Shown: one piece after another, positions 23,819 through 31,521 of the stretch | Numbering within the stretch: position 1 is the stretch's first letter | How the letters are laid out: each line of letters starts with the position of its first letter | NCBI GenBank assembly: GCA_022821275.1 | Contig: JAJEDY010000007.1 | Location: 1 to 35,257 of the forward strand | DNA length: 35,257 nt | Origin: Candidatus Latescibacterota bacterium | GTDB lineage: Bacteria > Latescibacterota > UBA2968 | Direction of reading: 5' to 3' | The notes under the pieces: model-generated | Told to the model about the DNA's origin: nothing | The model's input: only the letters and a program-made list of their open reading frames with translations | The model's database searches: none | Program-made: the position numbers and the translations under genes

Positions 23819-24394
23819 GTGGCGTTCAAGGCGCGATATATTTTTATACTAATTGCTACAATCGTTTTGGGGATCTGCGTTTTTGTGGTTTTTCTGGATT
23901 ATCGAGATGATTTTTACCGCGCCCTCGATGTGCCGCCAACTTCGCATTATGCCGCTGATGTGTCCAATTTGATTACGGCGTATTACACGCGGTCAGATGT
24001 GTCAGATATAGAGTGGTCCGTTTCCGAAGCTCTTGCGCCCGATCAGCCCATTCGCCGTCTGGTTTTTGCGCTTTTTCTCGCTTACACATCACAGGAGAAG
24101 CGCGTTGCCGCATTTTTGCATTATGCGCAGTTTGGTCCTGTGCGCGGTCTTGAGCGGGCTGCGCTATATCATTTTGATATTCATCATTCCAAACTCACGG
24201 CTGGCGAGGTTTTGCTGCTGTGCGATCTCGCGCAGGGTGCTGATCTTCCGGTGAATGATCCCATTGCCGCGCTGGAGCGCCGCGATGCGCTTTTGTCCGA
24301 TTTGTTCACGCGCGGTTTTTTGTCCCAGGCGGTTTATCGCAGCGAGCGCGACCGTGCGCTGTCCCTTTCTGTTAATCCCATACCGGTGAAGTGA
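23819..24394 (+). CDS. Membrane-anchored, truncated GT51 (peptidoglycan glycosyltransferase)-like protein
   Basis: The 191-residue protein has an N-terminal transmembrane anchor (YIFILIATIVLGICVFVVFL). Its C-terminal half resembles the second half of GT51 glycosyltransferases of penicillin-binding proteins: RRLVFALFLAYTSQEKRVAAFLHYAQFG, then GLERAALYHFDIHHSKLTAGEVLLLCDL and ALERRDALLSDLFTRGFLSQAVY match the R-K..E..LA..lE...sK..Il..yLN..fG, AA..yF.k...LT..E.AlLA and R...vL..M...G.I patterns. The part that should carry the catalytic Glu and the G-S-T-I-x-Q-Q motif is replaced by a short segment (DVPPTSHYAADVSNLITAYY). It is therefore probably not an active transglycosylase. The start is GTG 23819 with GGAGG upstream; an earlier GTG is at 23804. 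Confidence 0.65.
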   Translation: MAFKARYIFILIATIVLGICVFVVFLDYRDDFYRALDVPPTSHYAADVSNLITAYYTRSDVSDIEWSVSEALAPDQPIRRLVFALFLAYTSQEKRVAAFLHYAQFGPVRGLERAALYHFDIHHSKLTAGEVLLLCDLAQGADLPVNDPIAALERRDALLSDLFTRGFLSQAVYRSERDRALSLSVNPIPVK

Positions 24395-24424
24395 TGGTGT
24401 AAAAAAGCAAAGGTTTTATTGCGT

Positions 24425-25000
24425 ATGTCAAAAACAGAATGGCGTGAAAAGCTCGATTATGCGAAAACAATTGCCGATCCATTGCGCCGTCGGCTCTATG
24501 TTTGTGCGCTTGTGGCCGCAGCATTGCCGCAAGCGAAAAAGTTGCCTTATGTCATTGTTGGTGGCAATGCCCTGGAGTTCTATACGCTTGGTGCTTATGC
24601 CACTGTGGATGTCGATCTCGTGAGTTCAAGACGAGCCGAAATTGGCAATTTGTTGGAAAGCTGGGGGTTTGATCAGACGGGCAGGCATTGGCATCACGTG
24701 GAACTGGATATTGCGATTGAGATTCCCGATGATGTCCTCGCCGGATCTGAAGATAAGGTGACACAGGTCGAGATTGAGGATTTGACTGTTTATATCATTG
24801 GGGTGGAAGATCTCATCATTGATCGGCTGGATGCTTATGTCCACTGGGATTCAATTGATGATGGAAATTGGGCGCAGGAACTCCTGGCACTATACTATCA
24901 AGATATTGATTGGATATATCTCAAAACCCGCGCGCAAGCTGAAGGCGTGATAGAGGCATTGATTGCGTTGAGAAATCAGGCAGAGGAGGACAGAGGTTGA
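24425..25000 (+). CDS. DUF6036-like nucleotidyltransferase
   Basis: The 191-residue protein has a nucleotidyltransferase core: VGGNALEFYTLGAYATVDVDLV, with the double Gly and the D-x-D metal ligands 13 residues on, and a third acidic strand HHVELDIAIEIPDD. This resembles the DUF6036/AbiEii-type fold, members of which act as tRNA- or protein-modifying nucleotidyltransferases in several toxin-antitoxin or phage-defence pairs. The role here is unproven. The start is ATG 24425 with a weak AAAGG site; TTG 24419 is an alternative. The next small gene overlaps its stop (TTGA), the usual arrangement of a coupled pair. Confidence 0.7.
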   Translation: MSKTEWREKLDYAKTIADPLRRRLYVCALVAAALPQAKKLPYVIVGGNALEFYTLGAYATVDVDLVSSRRAEIGNLLESWGFDQTGRHWHHVELDIAIEIPDDVLAGSEDKVTQVEIEDLTVYIIGVEDLIIDRLDAYVHWDSIDDGNWAQELLALYYQDIDWIYLKTRAQAEGVIEALIALRNQAEEDRG

Positions 25001-25221
25001 AAACTGTAAATTTTGATCAACACGTTCGAGAGATACGACCGCGTGCGCGACGCTATCAACTCGAGCAACGACGACGCCAGCGCCTGCCCCGTCGTCGTCC
25101 TCGAGACGCGGATGCACGTCGGGGTCTGATTCAGTTGGCGTTGAAACGTCGGGCGCAGTGGTTGGAAGACGGTCGATTAGAAAAAATTGGCCCCAGACAC
25201 TATCGCTTGCGTCTCGAGTAG
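24997..25221 (+). CDS. Small, very basic protein coupled to the nucleotidyltransferase gene
   Basis: The 74-residue protein begins at TTG 24997, overlapping the previous stop codon, with GAGGAGG upstream. It is strongly Arg-rich (RRQRLPRRRPRDADARRG), with a C-terminal segment RAQWLEDGRLEKIGPRHYRL that looks like the end of a helix and a beta wing. I do not recognise a family. Translational coupling suggests it works with the nucleotidyltransferase. Its charge suggests nucleic-acid binding, perhaps as an antitoxin or adaptor. Confidence 0.6.
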   Translation: MKTVNFDQHVREIRPRARRYQLEQRRRQRLPRRRPRDADARRGLIQLALKRRAQWLEDGRLEKIGPRHYRLRLE

Positions 25222-25230
25222 AGGCGGGTA

Positions 25231-26499
25231 ATGAATAGAGATACGCAGTCCTGGATGTGCAATTTTTTGGCGGGTCGCATTGGTTCCGCAGATCCGCTTG
25301 CCAGAGGTACGGAGATTGTGCATATCGAGGCGCATAAGGGACGGCTTTATGCCGGAAATGGCTACTGGATGGATCATCCCTATACCGCGATACCCTGGGC
25401 GCAGGTTTTGGCGATTGATTCACCGGGTGATGCGTGGCGTATAGACCACAGTTTGGGGGCGTCACATCTTCGGGTTACTGCGCTGAAGTCGGTGGTTTTT
25501 GAGACTGATGATTTGGGCAATTCCCTGTCCGAGAAAGTACATCTTTTGCTGGCTGGTTCCGACCGGCGCAGGGGCGTTCGCGGGATGGGTGAGTCGAATA
25601 TTTTTACGCGAGACGATGATAGTAGTTCGTGGGTGAGGACTACGCTTCAGTCCGGCAGGGGATATCGGCGCATGGTGCGCGCGTTTTTTGTTCATCGCGA
25701 TGGCGTGACTGGGGTGGATCGCATTTTTGTTTCTGCGGGGCAGTTGGGGATTTATTCGGGGGTTTATGATCCGGCTCAGTTGGGGAAAATTCGATGGGAT
25801 GAGGCGTCCGAGTTTGGGCCGATTGAGGCGCGCCCTATGTCTTTTGCAGAGGCAAATGGCGTTTTGTACGCTTCGGTTGGGACGTCGGTTTATCGCCGCG
25901 TAGATGGGCAGGCGCCTGTTTGGGAGGAGGTTTACACGGATGATACGCCGTATAGTTTTGAACAGGCTGGTATCCGCGGTCTGACGGCGGTTCCTTCTCC
26001 AGTAGGGAGAGGTGAGTCTCTTTTGTTTTCTCACACAGATCGCATTATTCGCATGGATCCGGAGGCGGATTATGCAGCGACGGTTGAGCTGAGGATTGAT
26101 GCGTTGCTCGAGAAGGCATGGCGGCGTTCTATTAGAGGCAGAAGTATTATTGCGGCGTACAGCGATATGGTGCCTGTTACCGATCCTGCGACGGGGCAGA
26201 CCGTTCATTTGATGGGTGTTCAGTCAAAGGTGGATGGGGGACTGACTTTTGGGGAGTGGTATCCGGGTGCGGCTTATTTGATCCGTTATTCCGATTTGAG
26301 CTACAGGATCAAGGAGGTGAATGGGCAATGGAAACCCGGCGATCCGTTTCTGGTGGCGATACGCGCGATTGCGTTGTCGCCTTTTTCAGAGGATGCGGGT
26401 CAATTTCTCTATTTTGGCGGTTTTGACGCAAATTTCCTCGATGCACACGATACGGCCTGGATTTACCGCGCGCATGTGGATACGGTTTTGGAGCTTTAG
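25231..26499 (+). CDS. Predicted beta-propeller-like protein of unknown function
   Basis: The 422-residue protein has no signal peptide. It contains repeated short beta blades with the pattern of hydrophobic strands plus a Gly/Asp turn: IVHIEAHKGRLYAGNG, VHLLLAGSDRR, RIFVSAGQLGIYSGVY, SFAEANGVLYASVGTSVYRR, SLLFSHTDRIIRMD, QFLYFGGFDANF. This reads like a WD40- or exo-alpha-sialidase-like propeller, but the family is not recognised and no catalytic motif is visible. It starts at ATG 25231 after GAGGCGGG and ends directly before the ankyrin gene, suggesting co-translation. Confidence 0.65.
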   Translation: MNRDTQSWMCNFLAGRIGSADPLARGTEIVHIEAHKGRLYAGNGYWMDHPYTAIPWAQVLAIDSPGDAWRIDHSLGASHLRVTALKSVVFETDDLGNSLSEKVHLLLAGSDRRRGVRGMGESNIFTRDDDSSSWVRTTLQSGRGYRRMVRAFFVHRDGVTGVDRIFVSAGQLGIYSGVYDPAQLGKIRWDEASEFGPIEARPMSFAEANGVLYASVGTSVYRRVDGQAPVWEEVYTDDTPYSFEQAGIRGLTAVPSPVGRGESLLFSHTDRIIRMDPEADYAATVELRIDALLEKAWRRSIRGRSIIAAYSDMVPVTDPATGQTVHLMGVQSKVDGGLTFGEWYPGAAYLIRYSDLSYRIKEVNGQWKPGDPFLVAIRAIALSPFSEDAGQFLYFGGFDANFLDAHDTAWIYRAHVDTVLEL

Positions 26500-27522
26500 A
26501 TGTCGCTACTTACGGGTAAGGTTAGTGATTTTTTAAAGATCGGTGTTGCGGCTGCTGGTCGCGGCGATTTGGAGACTGTGCGGACGGTGCTGGCGGAGAG
26601 GCCAGACTGGTTGTTGCGCGTTGGTTCGCACGGGCGGACGATGCTCTGGGAAGCGGCGTACCGGGGGCGGTTGGCGATGGTTGAATGGCTGCTCGACCAG
26701 GGTGCAGATGTCCATGCGTGGGGCTGTCATTTTACACCGTTGCTGGTGGATATTTCGCCTTATTGCGCGGCGCGGTTCAAGAATCACGATGCTGTTGCCG
26801 ATGTGTTGTGGGCGCGGGGTGCGAGTACTGATATCTATACGTTTGCGTATTTGGGGAATGGGGATGCGGTTGCCGAGTGCCTGCACCGCGATCTGGATCT
26901 CATCACTGCGGAGAGGACACAGCACGATACGAATGTCCGTGCTACGGTGTTGCACTACGCGATTGGTGCTGGTTTTCTGGATATTGTTCGTTTGTTGCTT
27001 GAGTGGGGTGCAGATCCGCGTCCCTATAGCAACTGGCTGGTGCGGTTTTGTATCTGGCGCGATCGGGCGGATATTTTGAAAGTGTTGCTCGATGCGGGTC
27101 TCGATCCGGTGACGGCTGAGCTGCCTCGTTCGGGTCTTACCAATCCCGATATTATTGCTCTGCTTTCAAGCCATGGGGTGGATTGCGATCCGAATCGCGC
27201 AGAGGATGGCTGGCCGCCGATTGTTTTTCAGTCTCGCGGTGATCGCGGTGGCAGTATTGCCCGTATCCGCGATTTGATCGCGCGCGGTGCAGATGTGAAT
27301 GCGCGGAATTACAAGGGTCAGACTGCGTTGCATTGCGCGGCGCGGGCGGGTTTTGTGGAGATCGTTTCTCTGCTGATCGAACACGGTGCGGAAGTCGATT
27401 TGCGAGACCGCGTGGGACATACGCCACTTATGACTGCATTGCGCTCGAAGATTAAGAATAAAGATAAACTCCGCGAGGTTGTTCGCGTTCTTACAGCAGC
27501 AGGGGCGGATATGGATGAATAG
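26500..27522 (+). CDS. Ankyrin-repeat protein
   Basis: The 340-residue protein is built mainly of ankyrin repeats, a protein-binding scaffold. Clear units: GRTMLWEAAYRGRLAMVEWLLDQGADV (about 45-72), ATVLHYAIGAGFLDIVRLLLEWGADP (about 148-173), GQTALHCAARAGFVEIVSLLIEHGAEV (about 273-300) and GHTPLMTALRSK at the end with AAGADMDE. The N-terminal DLETVRTVLAERPDWL and middle units are more diverged. There is no signal peptide. It starts at ATG 26500, right after the propeller-like gene, with GGAG inside the preceding coding end. Its partner is unknown. Confidence 0.9.
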   Translation: MSLLTGKVSDFLKIGVAAAGRGDLETVRTVLAERPDWLLRVGSHGRTMLWEAAYRGRLAMVEWLLDQGADVHAWGCHFTPLLVDISPYCAARFKNHDAVADVLWARGASTDIYTFAYLGNGDAVAECLHRDLDLITAERTQHDTNVRATVLHYAIGAGFLDIVRLLLEWGADPRPYSNWLVRFCIWRDRADILKVLLDAGLDPVTAELPRSGLTNPDIIALLSSHGVDCDPNRAEDGWPPIVFQSRGDRGGSIARIRDLIARGADVNARNYKGQTALHCAARAGFVEIVSLLIEHGAEVDLRDRVGHTPLMTALRSKIKNKDKLREVVRVLTAAGADMDE

Positions 27523-27531
27523 GATGGTGTC

Positions 27532-27556
27532 ATCGCGGCATGATTTTAGCCGCGAT
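27532..27556. other. Hairpin at the boundary before the McrBC genes
   Basis: ATCGCGGC (27532-27539) pairs perfectly with GCCGCGAT (27549-27556) across a 9-nt loop, without a T run. It lies between the ankyrin gene and mcrB, where base composition changes. Confidence 0.5.
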
Positions 27557-27599
27557 CCAGTCTATCGCTTCTTCTGATCTATTCACTATGAGGTATTAA

Positions 27600-29462
27600 A
27601 TGAGTCGTTATCACGCTTGCGGGAGTCTTGAACGGATGCTGGAGGCCAGCCAACATTGGACAGAGGTTGCCTTACTATCAGATGGGGCAGTGTTTGCAAA
27701 GGAATCGGTGTGGACATTGCCGTATCTTCAAGATTTGAAGCAATACTTTATTGATCAGCCTGACGAGGGCAAAGATAGCTTCTTCGTTAAACTGGAAAAG
27801 CAACTTGAAGCGACGGAACCTGAGGTCAAGCAACTGGCTGCGGAGATGTTGTGGGTCATATACTTATGTCCGGACAATATTACTAAACCGAGAAAGCTTG
27901 GGAATATTAGGCTTGTTTGGGAATGGTCAGGTAAATCCTTTCCTGAAAATTCTGATTGGTTGGCGGAAGATGTTCTCGGCGGAGCAGGCAATGCCGGAAC
28001 AGGTTTCAACACGAACATCCCGGACGAGTTTGCTTTCTTCATCCGCGTGATGATTGACTTCAAAAATCTTCCGAAACCAGAACGAATTGAGCTTCTCTAT
28101 GATGGTTGGAAGTTTGGCAAGTGGCTCGAACAGATTCCAGAATGTGATCGGCGCCAATTCCGCAATATGATTGTGTTTTTACTTTTTCCAGACAACTTTG
28201 AACACATATTCTCTGGAACAAAGCGAAGGGATATAGTCCGAGAATTTACGGGGAAAACCAATGCAGAGGTCAATAAATTGTTAGCATTGGAAATAGACCA
28301 GGAACTTCTCAATATACGGCGGGAAAAAGAAAAAGAACATGACACCAGGGATTTAGACTTTTATGCCTCTCCTCTTTATGAGCTTTGGGAAGGTTCTAAG
28401 CCCGAAAATGATTCTGAACATAATCAAGGAGAGTCGCAACCTAAAACAGATACTATGAAATATCCTTTGAACCAAATCCTCTATGGCCCGCCGGGTACGG
28501 GTAAAACGTGGAACACCGTCAATTATGCAGTGGCGATTATCGAGAGCAAGTCTTTGGATGAGATTGAAGACGATAAAGATGCAAGACAGCGATTTCGTGA
28601 GTTAAAAAGGGATGGACAGATTGCAATGGTGACATTTCACCAGAACTTTACTTATGAGGATTTTATTGAGGGCATCAGGCCAGTTCTGGCTGATGATGGG
28701 AATGAAAATATAGAATATGAATTATCAAGGGGTGTATTCAGAGAAATTGTAGAGCGGGCCAAGGAAAATTGGACGGGAGAACCAGACGATCCGAAATATG
28801 TCCTGATCATTGATGAAATCAATCGCGGCAATATCGCCAAGATTTTTGGTGAGTTGATCACGCTGCTTGAATCATCCAAACGGACCGGAGGAGATGATGA
28901 AGCAACTGCCACCCTGCCTTATTCGCAAGATTCTTTTGGCGTGCCTGATAACCTCTATATCATCGGCACGATGAATACCGCTGATCGCTCCATTGCCCCA
29001 TTGGATACCGCATTGCGGCGACGGTTTAAGTTTGTCGAGATGATGCCGGATTTAGAACATCACAAAATCAGTACGGATATTGAAGGTGTGAACTGCCAAG
29101 AATTACTTGCTGCAATGAACAAGCGCATCCGTTTCCTATTTGACCGCGAACATCAGATTGGACATACGTATTTTATGGATGTTGATAACATGGAATCTCT
29201 TGCGGCAACTTTTAAAAACCAAATCATCCCGCTGTTGCAGGAATACTTTTACGATAACTGGGAGAAGATTGATCTGGTATTGAATTGCAATGGATTTATT
29301 GACAAAACCTCTATTGACAGCGATCTATTCAAAAATTCAGATTTGATTGATGAAGAAAGAAAAATTTATGAACTATCTGATGATGAAGGCAAATGGAAAG
29401 ACCCCAAAAGTTATAAGAAGATCTACCAAAAAGGACAAGACGAAACCGGTGAAGCCGGATAG
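27600..29462 (+). CDS. mcrB: McrB-type GTPase/AAA+ subunit of type IV restriction
   Basis: Motor subunit of a McrBC modification-dependent restriction enzyme, which translocates DNA on GTP and drives cleavage by McrC at modified sites. The AAA+ core is complete: Walker A GPPGTGKT at residues 296-303, VTFHQNFTYEDFIEG, Walker B VLIIDEINRGN (Asp405-Glu406), the McrB signature GTMNTADRS and the arginine finger region ALRRRF. The first 280 residues are a helical N-terminal specificity region unlike the short E. coli McrB N-domain (FFVKLEKQLEA, WVIYLCPDNI, FLLFPDNFEHIF). They presumably recognise a different modification. The gene is more AT-rich than its left neighbours. GAGG lies before ATG 27600, and mcrC follows 11 bp later. 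Confidence 0.9.
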   Translation: MSRYHACGSLERMLEASQHWTEVALLSDGAVFAKESVWTLPYLQDLKQYFIDQPDEGKDSFFVKLEKQLEATEPEVKQLAAEMLWVIYLCPDNITKPRKLGNIRLVWEWSGKSFPENSDWLAEDVLGGAGNAGTGFNTNIPDEFAFFIRVMIDFKNLPKPERIELLYDGWKFGKWLEQIPECDRRQFRNMIVFLLFPDNFEHIFSGTKRRDIVREFTGKTNAEVNKLLALEIDQELLNIRREKEKEHDTRDLDFYASPLYELWEGSKPENDSEHNQGESQPKTDTMKYPLNQILYGPPGTGKTWNTVNYAVAIIESKSLDEIEDDKDARQRFRELKRDGQIAMVTFHQNFTYEDFIEGIRPVLADDGNENIEYELSRGVFREIVERAKENWTGEPDDPKYVLIIDEINRGNIAKIFGELITLLESSKRTGGDDEATATLPYSQDSFGVPDNLYIIGTMNTADRSIAPLDTALRRRFKFVEMMPDLEHHKISTDIEGVNCQELLAAMNKRIRFLFDREHQIGHTYFMDVDNMESLAATFKNQIIPLLQEYFYDNWEKIDLVLNCNGFIDKTSIDSDLFKNSDLIDEERKIYELSDDEGKWKDPKSYKKIYQKGQDETGEAG

Positions 29463-29473
29463 GATACCTGACA

Positions 29474-30760
29474 ATGCTCGTTATTAGAGAACATGAAAAA
29501 CTAATGAAAGAACAGACGGATCTCGGCGAAGATGAACTGAGAGACCTGAAGGAGTTCGCCCTTGAACACCAAACGGACGATGAGGATAACTATCGGCCGG
29601 TACTGCAACTCAAAAACAGCGAACTGTTTGCTGGCAACTACGTCGGTATTATTGAAACGCGCAAAGGGACCGTGCTCGAAATTTTGCCAAAGGTAGATGT
29701 TGTCAAAGATGAAGACGCGGAAAAAACCAAAACCAAAGAGTGTTTTTTTGAAATGCTGCGGGATTGGCGTGGGTTCAAATCGTTGGCGCAGTTTAACGCG
29801 AGTCACATTAACGCTGTGCGGCGTTTTAATATGCTGGAGGTGTTTGTACATCTATTTTTAAATAACCTCGTTTTACTGACACAACGCGGTCTCGCCCGTC
29901 ATTACCAACCAGTGGAAGATAACCAGCCTTATCTGCGTGGGCGAATCCTGTTTCCGCAGCATATTCGTGAAAATGTAGCTAATCGTGCGAGGTTTTACGT
30001 CGGCTATGACGAGTTCAATGCCAACCGCCCGGCCAATCGTCTGATTCACAGCACCATTCGCAAGCTGATGGGTTCTGTGCGGCAACCAAGAAATCAACAG
30101 TTGCTCCATCAGTTGCGTATCTGCTTTTCCGATATTCCGCAGTCAGCGCCAGCGCACCTTGAAAGCGACTGGGTTCAATATCGAGTGAATCGTTCGGATC
30201 GTTCAATGCAGCATTACGATGAGGTAATGCAGTGGGTTGGGTTGTTTCTGTTTGATCACGGCCTGACTACGTTTGCCGGAAAATATGTCAACCGGACATT
30301 GTTGTTTCCGATGTGGGAAGTGTTTGAGGATTTCGTTGCGGCGAGTTTTCGCCGGTATCAGGAAGATTTTTTTCTGTATAAACAAAGGCCGCAAAAACCG
30401 TTGGCCAGCATTGATGGCAAAGATGTTTTTTATATGAAACCGGATATCAGCCTGGTGTCTGACAACAAAACAGACGAGACAGAATTTATCCTGGACACCA
30501 AGTGGAAGCAGATTAACGAAGAAAGCAGTGATCTGAAACACGGCATCAGTCAGGCTGATATGTACCAGTTGTTCGCTTATGGGAAAAAGTATGGCTGCAA
30601 GCAGGTCGCGCTTGTCTATCCAAAGACGGGGCAGTTTCAGAAAATGTTGCGCTACGAGTTTGATGAGAAATTGTCAGTGTATTGTGTTCCCTTTGATGTG
30701 ACTAAGCCCAAATGTAGCGTAAAAAAAATACTGCAGGATCTAAACAACAAACAAAAGTGA
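29474..30760 (+). CDS. mcrC: McrC-type nuclease subunit of type IV restriction
   Basis: Nuclease partner of McrB. The 428-residue protein has the N-terminal beta-rich McrB-binding region (YVGIIETRKGTVLEILPKV) and a central helical part with the family segment RGRILFPQHIRENV. The C-terminal PD-(D/E)xK endonuclease core has Asp324 (YMKPDISLV) and Asp341-x-Lys343 (FILDTKWK). The gene starts at ATG 29474 with no strong ribosome site, so it may depend on translation of mcrB. Together the pair should restrict DNA carrying modified bases. Confidence 0.9.
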   Translation: MLVIREHEKLMKEQTDLGEDELRDLKEFALEHQTDDEDNYRPVLQLKNSELFAGNYVGIIETRKGTVLEILPKVDVVKDEDAEKTKTKECFFEMLRDWRGFKSLAQFNASHINAVRRFNMLEVFVHLFLNNLVLLTQRGLARHYQPVEDNQPYLRGRILFPQHIRENVANRARFYVGYDEFNANRPANRLIHSTIRKLMGSVRQPRNQQLLHQLRICFSDIPQSAPAHLESDWVQYRVNRSDRSMQHYDEVMQWVGLFLFDHGLTTFAGKYVNRTLLFPMWEVFEDFVAASFRRYQEDFFLYKQRPQKPLASIDGKDVFYMKPDISLVSDNKTDETEFILDTKWKQINEESSDLKHGISQADMYQLFAYGKKYGCKQVALVYPKTGQFQKMLRYEFDEKLSVYCVPFDVTKPKCSVKKILQDLNNKQK

Positions 30761-30774
30761 TAAGGAAGAGAAAT

Positions 30775-30845
30775 ATGAAAGCGAGGATCGTTGGAAAGCG
30801 GCAGGCTGATGTGGTGCCGGCCGAAGAAAATTGAGTTGTCATACT
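30775..30845 (+). pseudogene. Decayed 5' fragment of a zinc alcohol dehydrogenase gene
   Basis: Encodes MKARIVGKRQADVVPAEEN and then a stop. It matches the start of the dehydrogenase at 31522 (MKARIIGKEQSDVVPAP) at about 84% of bases over the first 50, including the ribosome-site region. A 15-bp in-frame deletion and a TGG-to-TGA change follow, after which similarity fades. Confidence 0.7.
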
Positions 30846-30864
30846 TCGTAAAAAGGTATATCAT
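30836..30864 (+). promoter_or_regulatory. Promoter of the hicBA pair
   Basis: TTGTCA (30836-30841), exactly 17 nt, then TATCAT (30859-30864). It predicts a start near 30871, 57 nt before the hicB start. Confidence 0.6.
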
Positions 30865-30873
30865 TCTAAAAAC

Positions 30874-30899
30874 GCACAAAAAATCTAAAGTTTTTGTGC
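30874..30899 (+). promoter_or_regulatory. Operator-like palindrome upstream of hicB
   Basis: GCACAAAAA (30874-30882) and TTTTTGTGC (30891-30899) form a perfect 9-bp inverted repeat with an 8-nt spacer, just after the predicted start site. HicB antitoxins commonly repress their own promoters, so this is the likely binding site. It could instead be an mRNA hairpin. Confidence 0.5.
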
Positions 30900-30927
30900 C
30901 AACAGACAAGATTCTAAGGGAGATAGC

Positions 30928-31278
30928 ATGTCTGTCATAGATCGTAAACCTTCAATGCCAGTGTGGCGCATAAACAAGCGCAATCGTATCAAGCGACTCA
31001 TTGGGCGATGGTGGGGGTGCGTCAACAAAGAGGAAGCAACAATTCTAAAATATGTCTATTGGGTTTCTGACTCCTGGTATCTGGGATATCTTGTAGATTA
31101 TTCAGATTATTGGACACAGGGCGAAACTCTGGAAGAATTGGAAGAGAATCTGGCTGATATTTATAGTGAACTTGATAATCCCGAGTTGTTTTCAAGTGAT
31201 AGTAATCATAATGATTTTCCGCTTGATGATGTTCCCGAAAATCATCAAACTGCTCAACTGTTGATTATCGAAAAGTAA
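30928..31278 (+). CDS. hicB: HicB-family antitoxin
   Basis: The 116-residue antitoxin neutralises HicA. Its core (residues about 40-85) has the HicB degraded RNase H-like fold: YVYWVSDSWYLGYLVDYSDYW, then TQGETLEELEENLADIYSEL, matching the family pattern of a small beta sheet followed by G-x-T-x-E-E-A-x-x-N-x-x-x. A basic N-terminal extension of about 40 residues (RINKRNRIKRLIGRWW) is unusual and may be the DNA-binding part. GGGAGA precedes ATG 30928. The hicA gene starts 5 bp after its stop, so the order is antitoxin first, the reverse of the classical hicAB. Confidence 0.8.
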   Translation: MSVIDRKPSMPVWRINKRNRIKRLIGRWWGCVNKEEATILKYVYWVSDSWYLGYLVDYSDYWTQGETLEELEENLADIYSELDNPELFSSDSNHNDFPLDDVPENHQTAQLLIIEK

Positions 31279-31283
31279 ATTCT

Positions 31284-31460
31284 GTGAAAAAACGAGACCT
31301 GATACGAGAACTCAAGAACATGGGTTGCGTATTTGTCCGTCATGGAAGCAAACACGACTGGTATAAAAACCCTGAAACAAACAAAGGTTGCCCTGTTCCT
31401 CGTCATAACGAAATTAAAGAAGGGACAGCAAGGCGTATCATCAAGATTCTTTCTTCGTAA
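31284..31460 (+). CDS. hicA: HicA-family mRNA interferase toxin
   Basis: The 58-residue toxin folds as a double-stranded-RNA-binding-like domain and cleaves or blocks mRNA. The signature is clear: KKRDLIRELKNMGCVFVRHGSKHDWY, with the active-site histidine in RHGSKH, then VPRHNEIKEGTARRIIKIL, the classic P-R-H-x-E-I motif. The start is GTG 31284 and the stop 31458-31460. It lies directly downstream of hicB and ahead of a terminator, so the pair is a self-contained module. Confidence 0.88.
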   Translation: MKKRDLIRELKNMGCVFVRHGSKHDWYKNPETNKGCPVPRHNEIKEGTARRIIKILSS

Positions 31461-31463
31461 TCA

Positions 31464-31501
31464 AAAACGGGCTTATTCTATGTGGGATAAGCCCATTTTT
31501 G
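31464..31501 (+). terminator. Terminator of the hicBA operon
   Basis: GGGCTTAT (31469-31476) pairs with ATAAGCCC (31487-31494), extended by two more pairs inwards, followed by ATTTTTG. It starts 4 nt after the hicA stop and ends before the dehydrogenase gene. Confidence 0.85.
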
Positions 31502-31521
31502 CAACTAATAGGGAAGACAAT

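Noticed and set aside
31333-31521. A longer start for the zinc dehydrogenase
   Set aside because: It would overlap hicA and run through the hicBA terminator, and the enzyme family begins at MKARI (31522), which has its own ribosome site.
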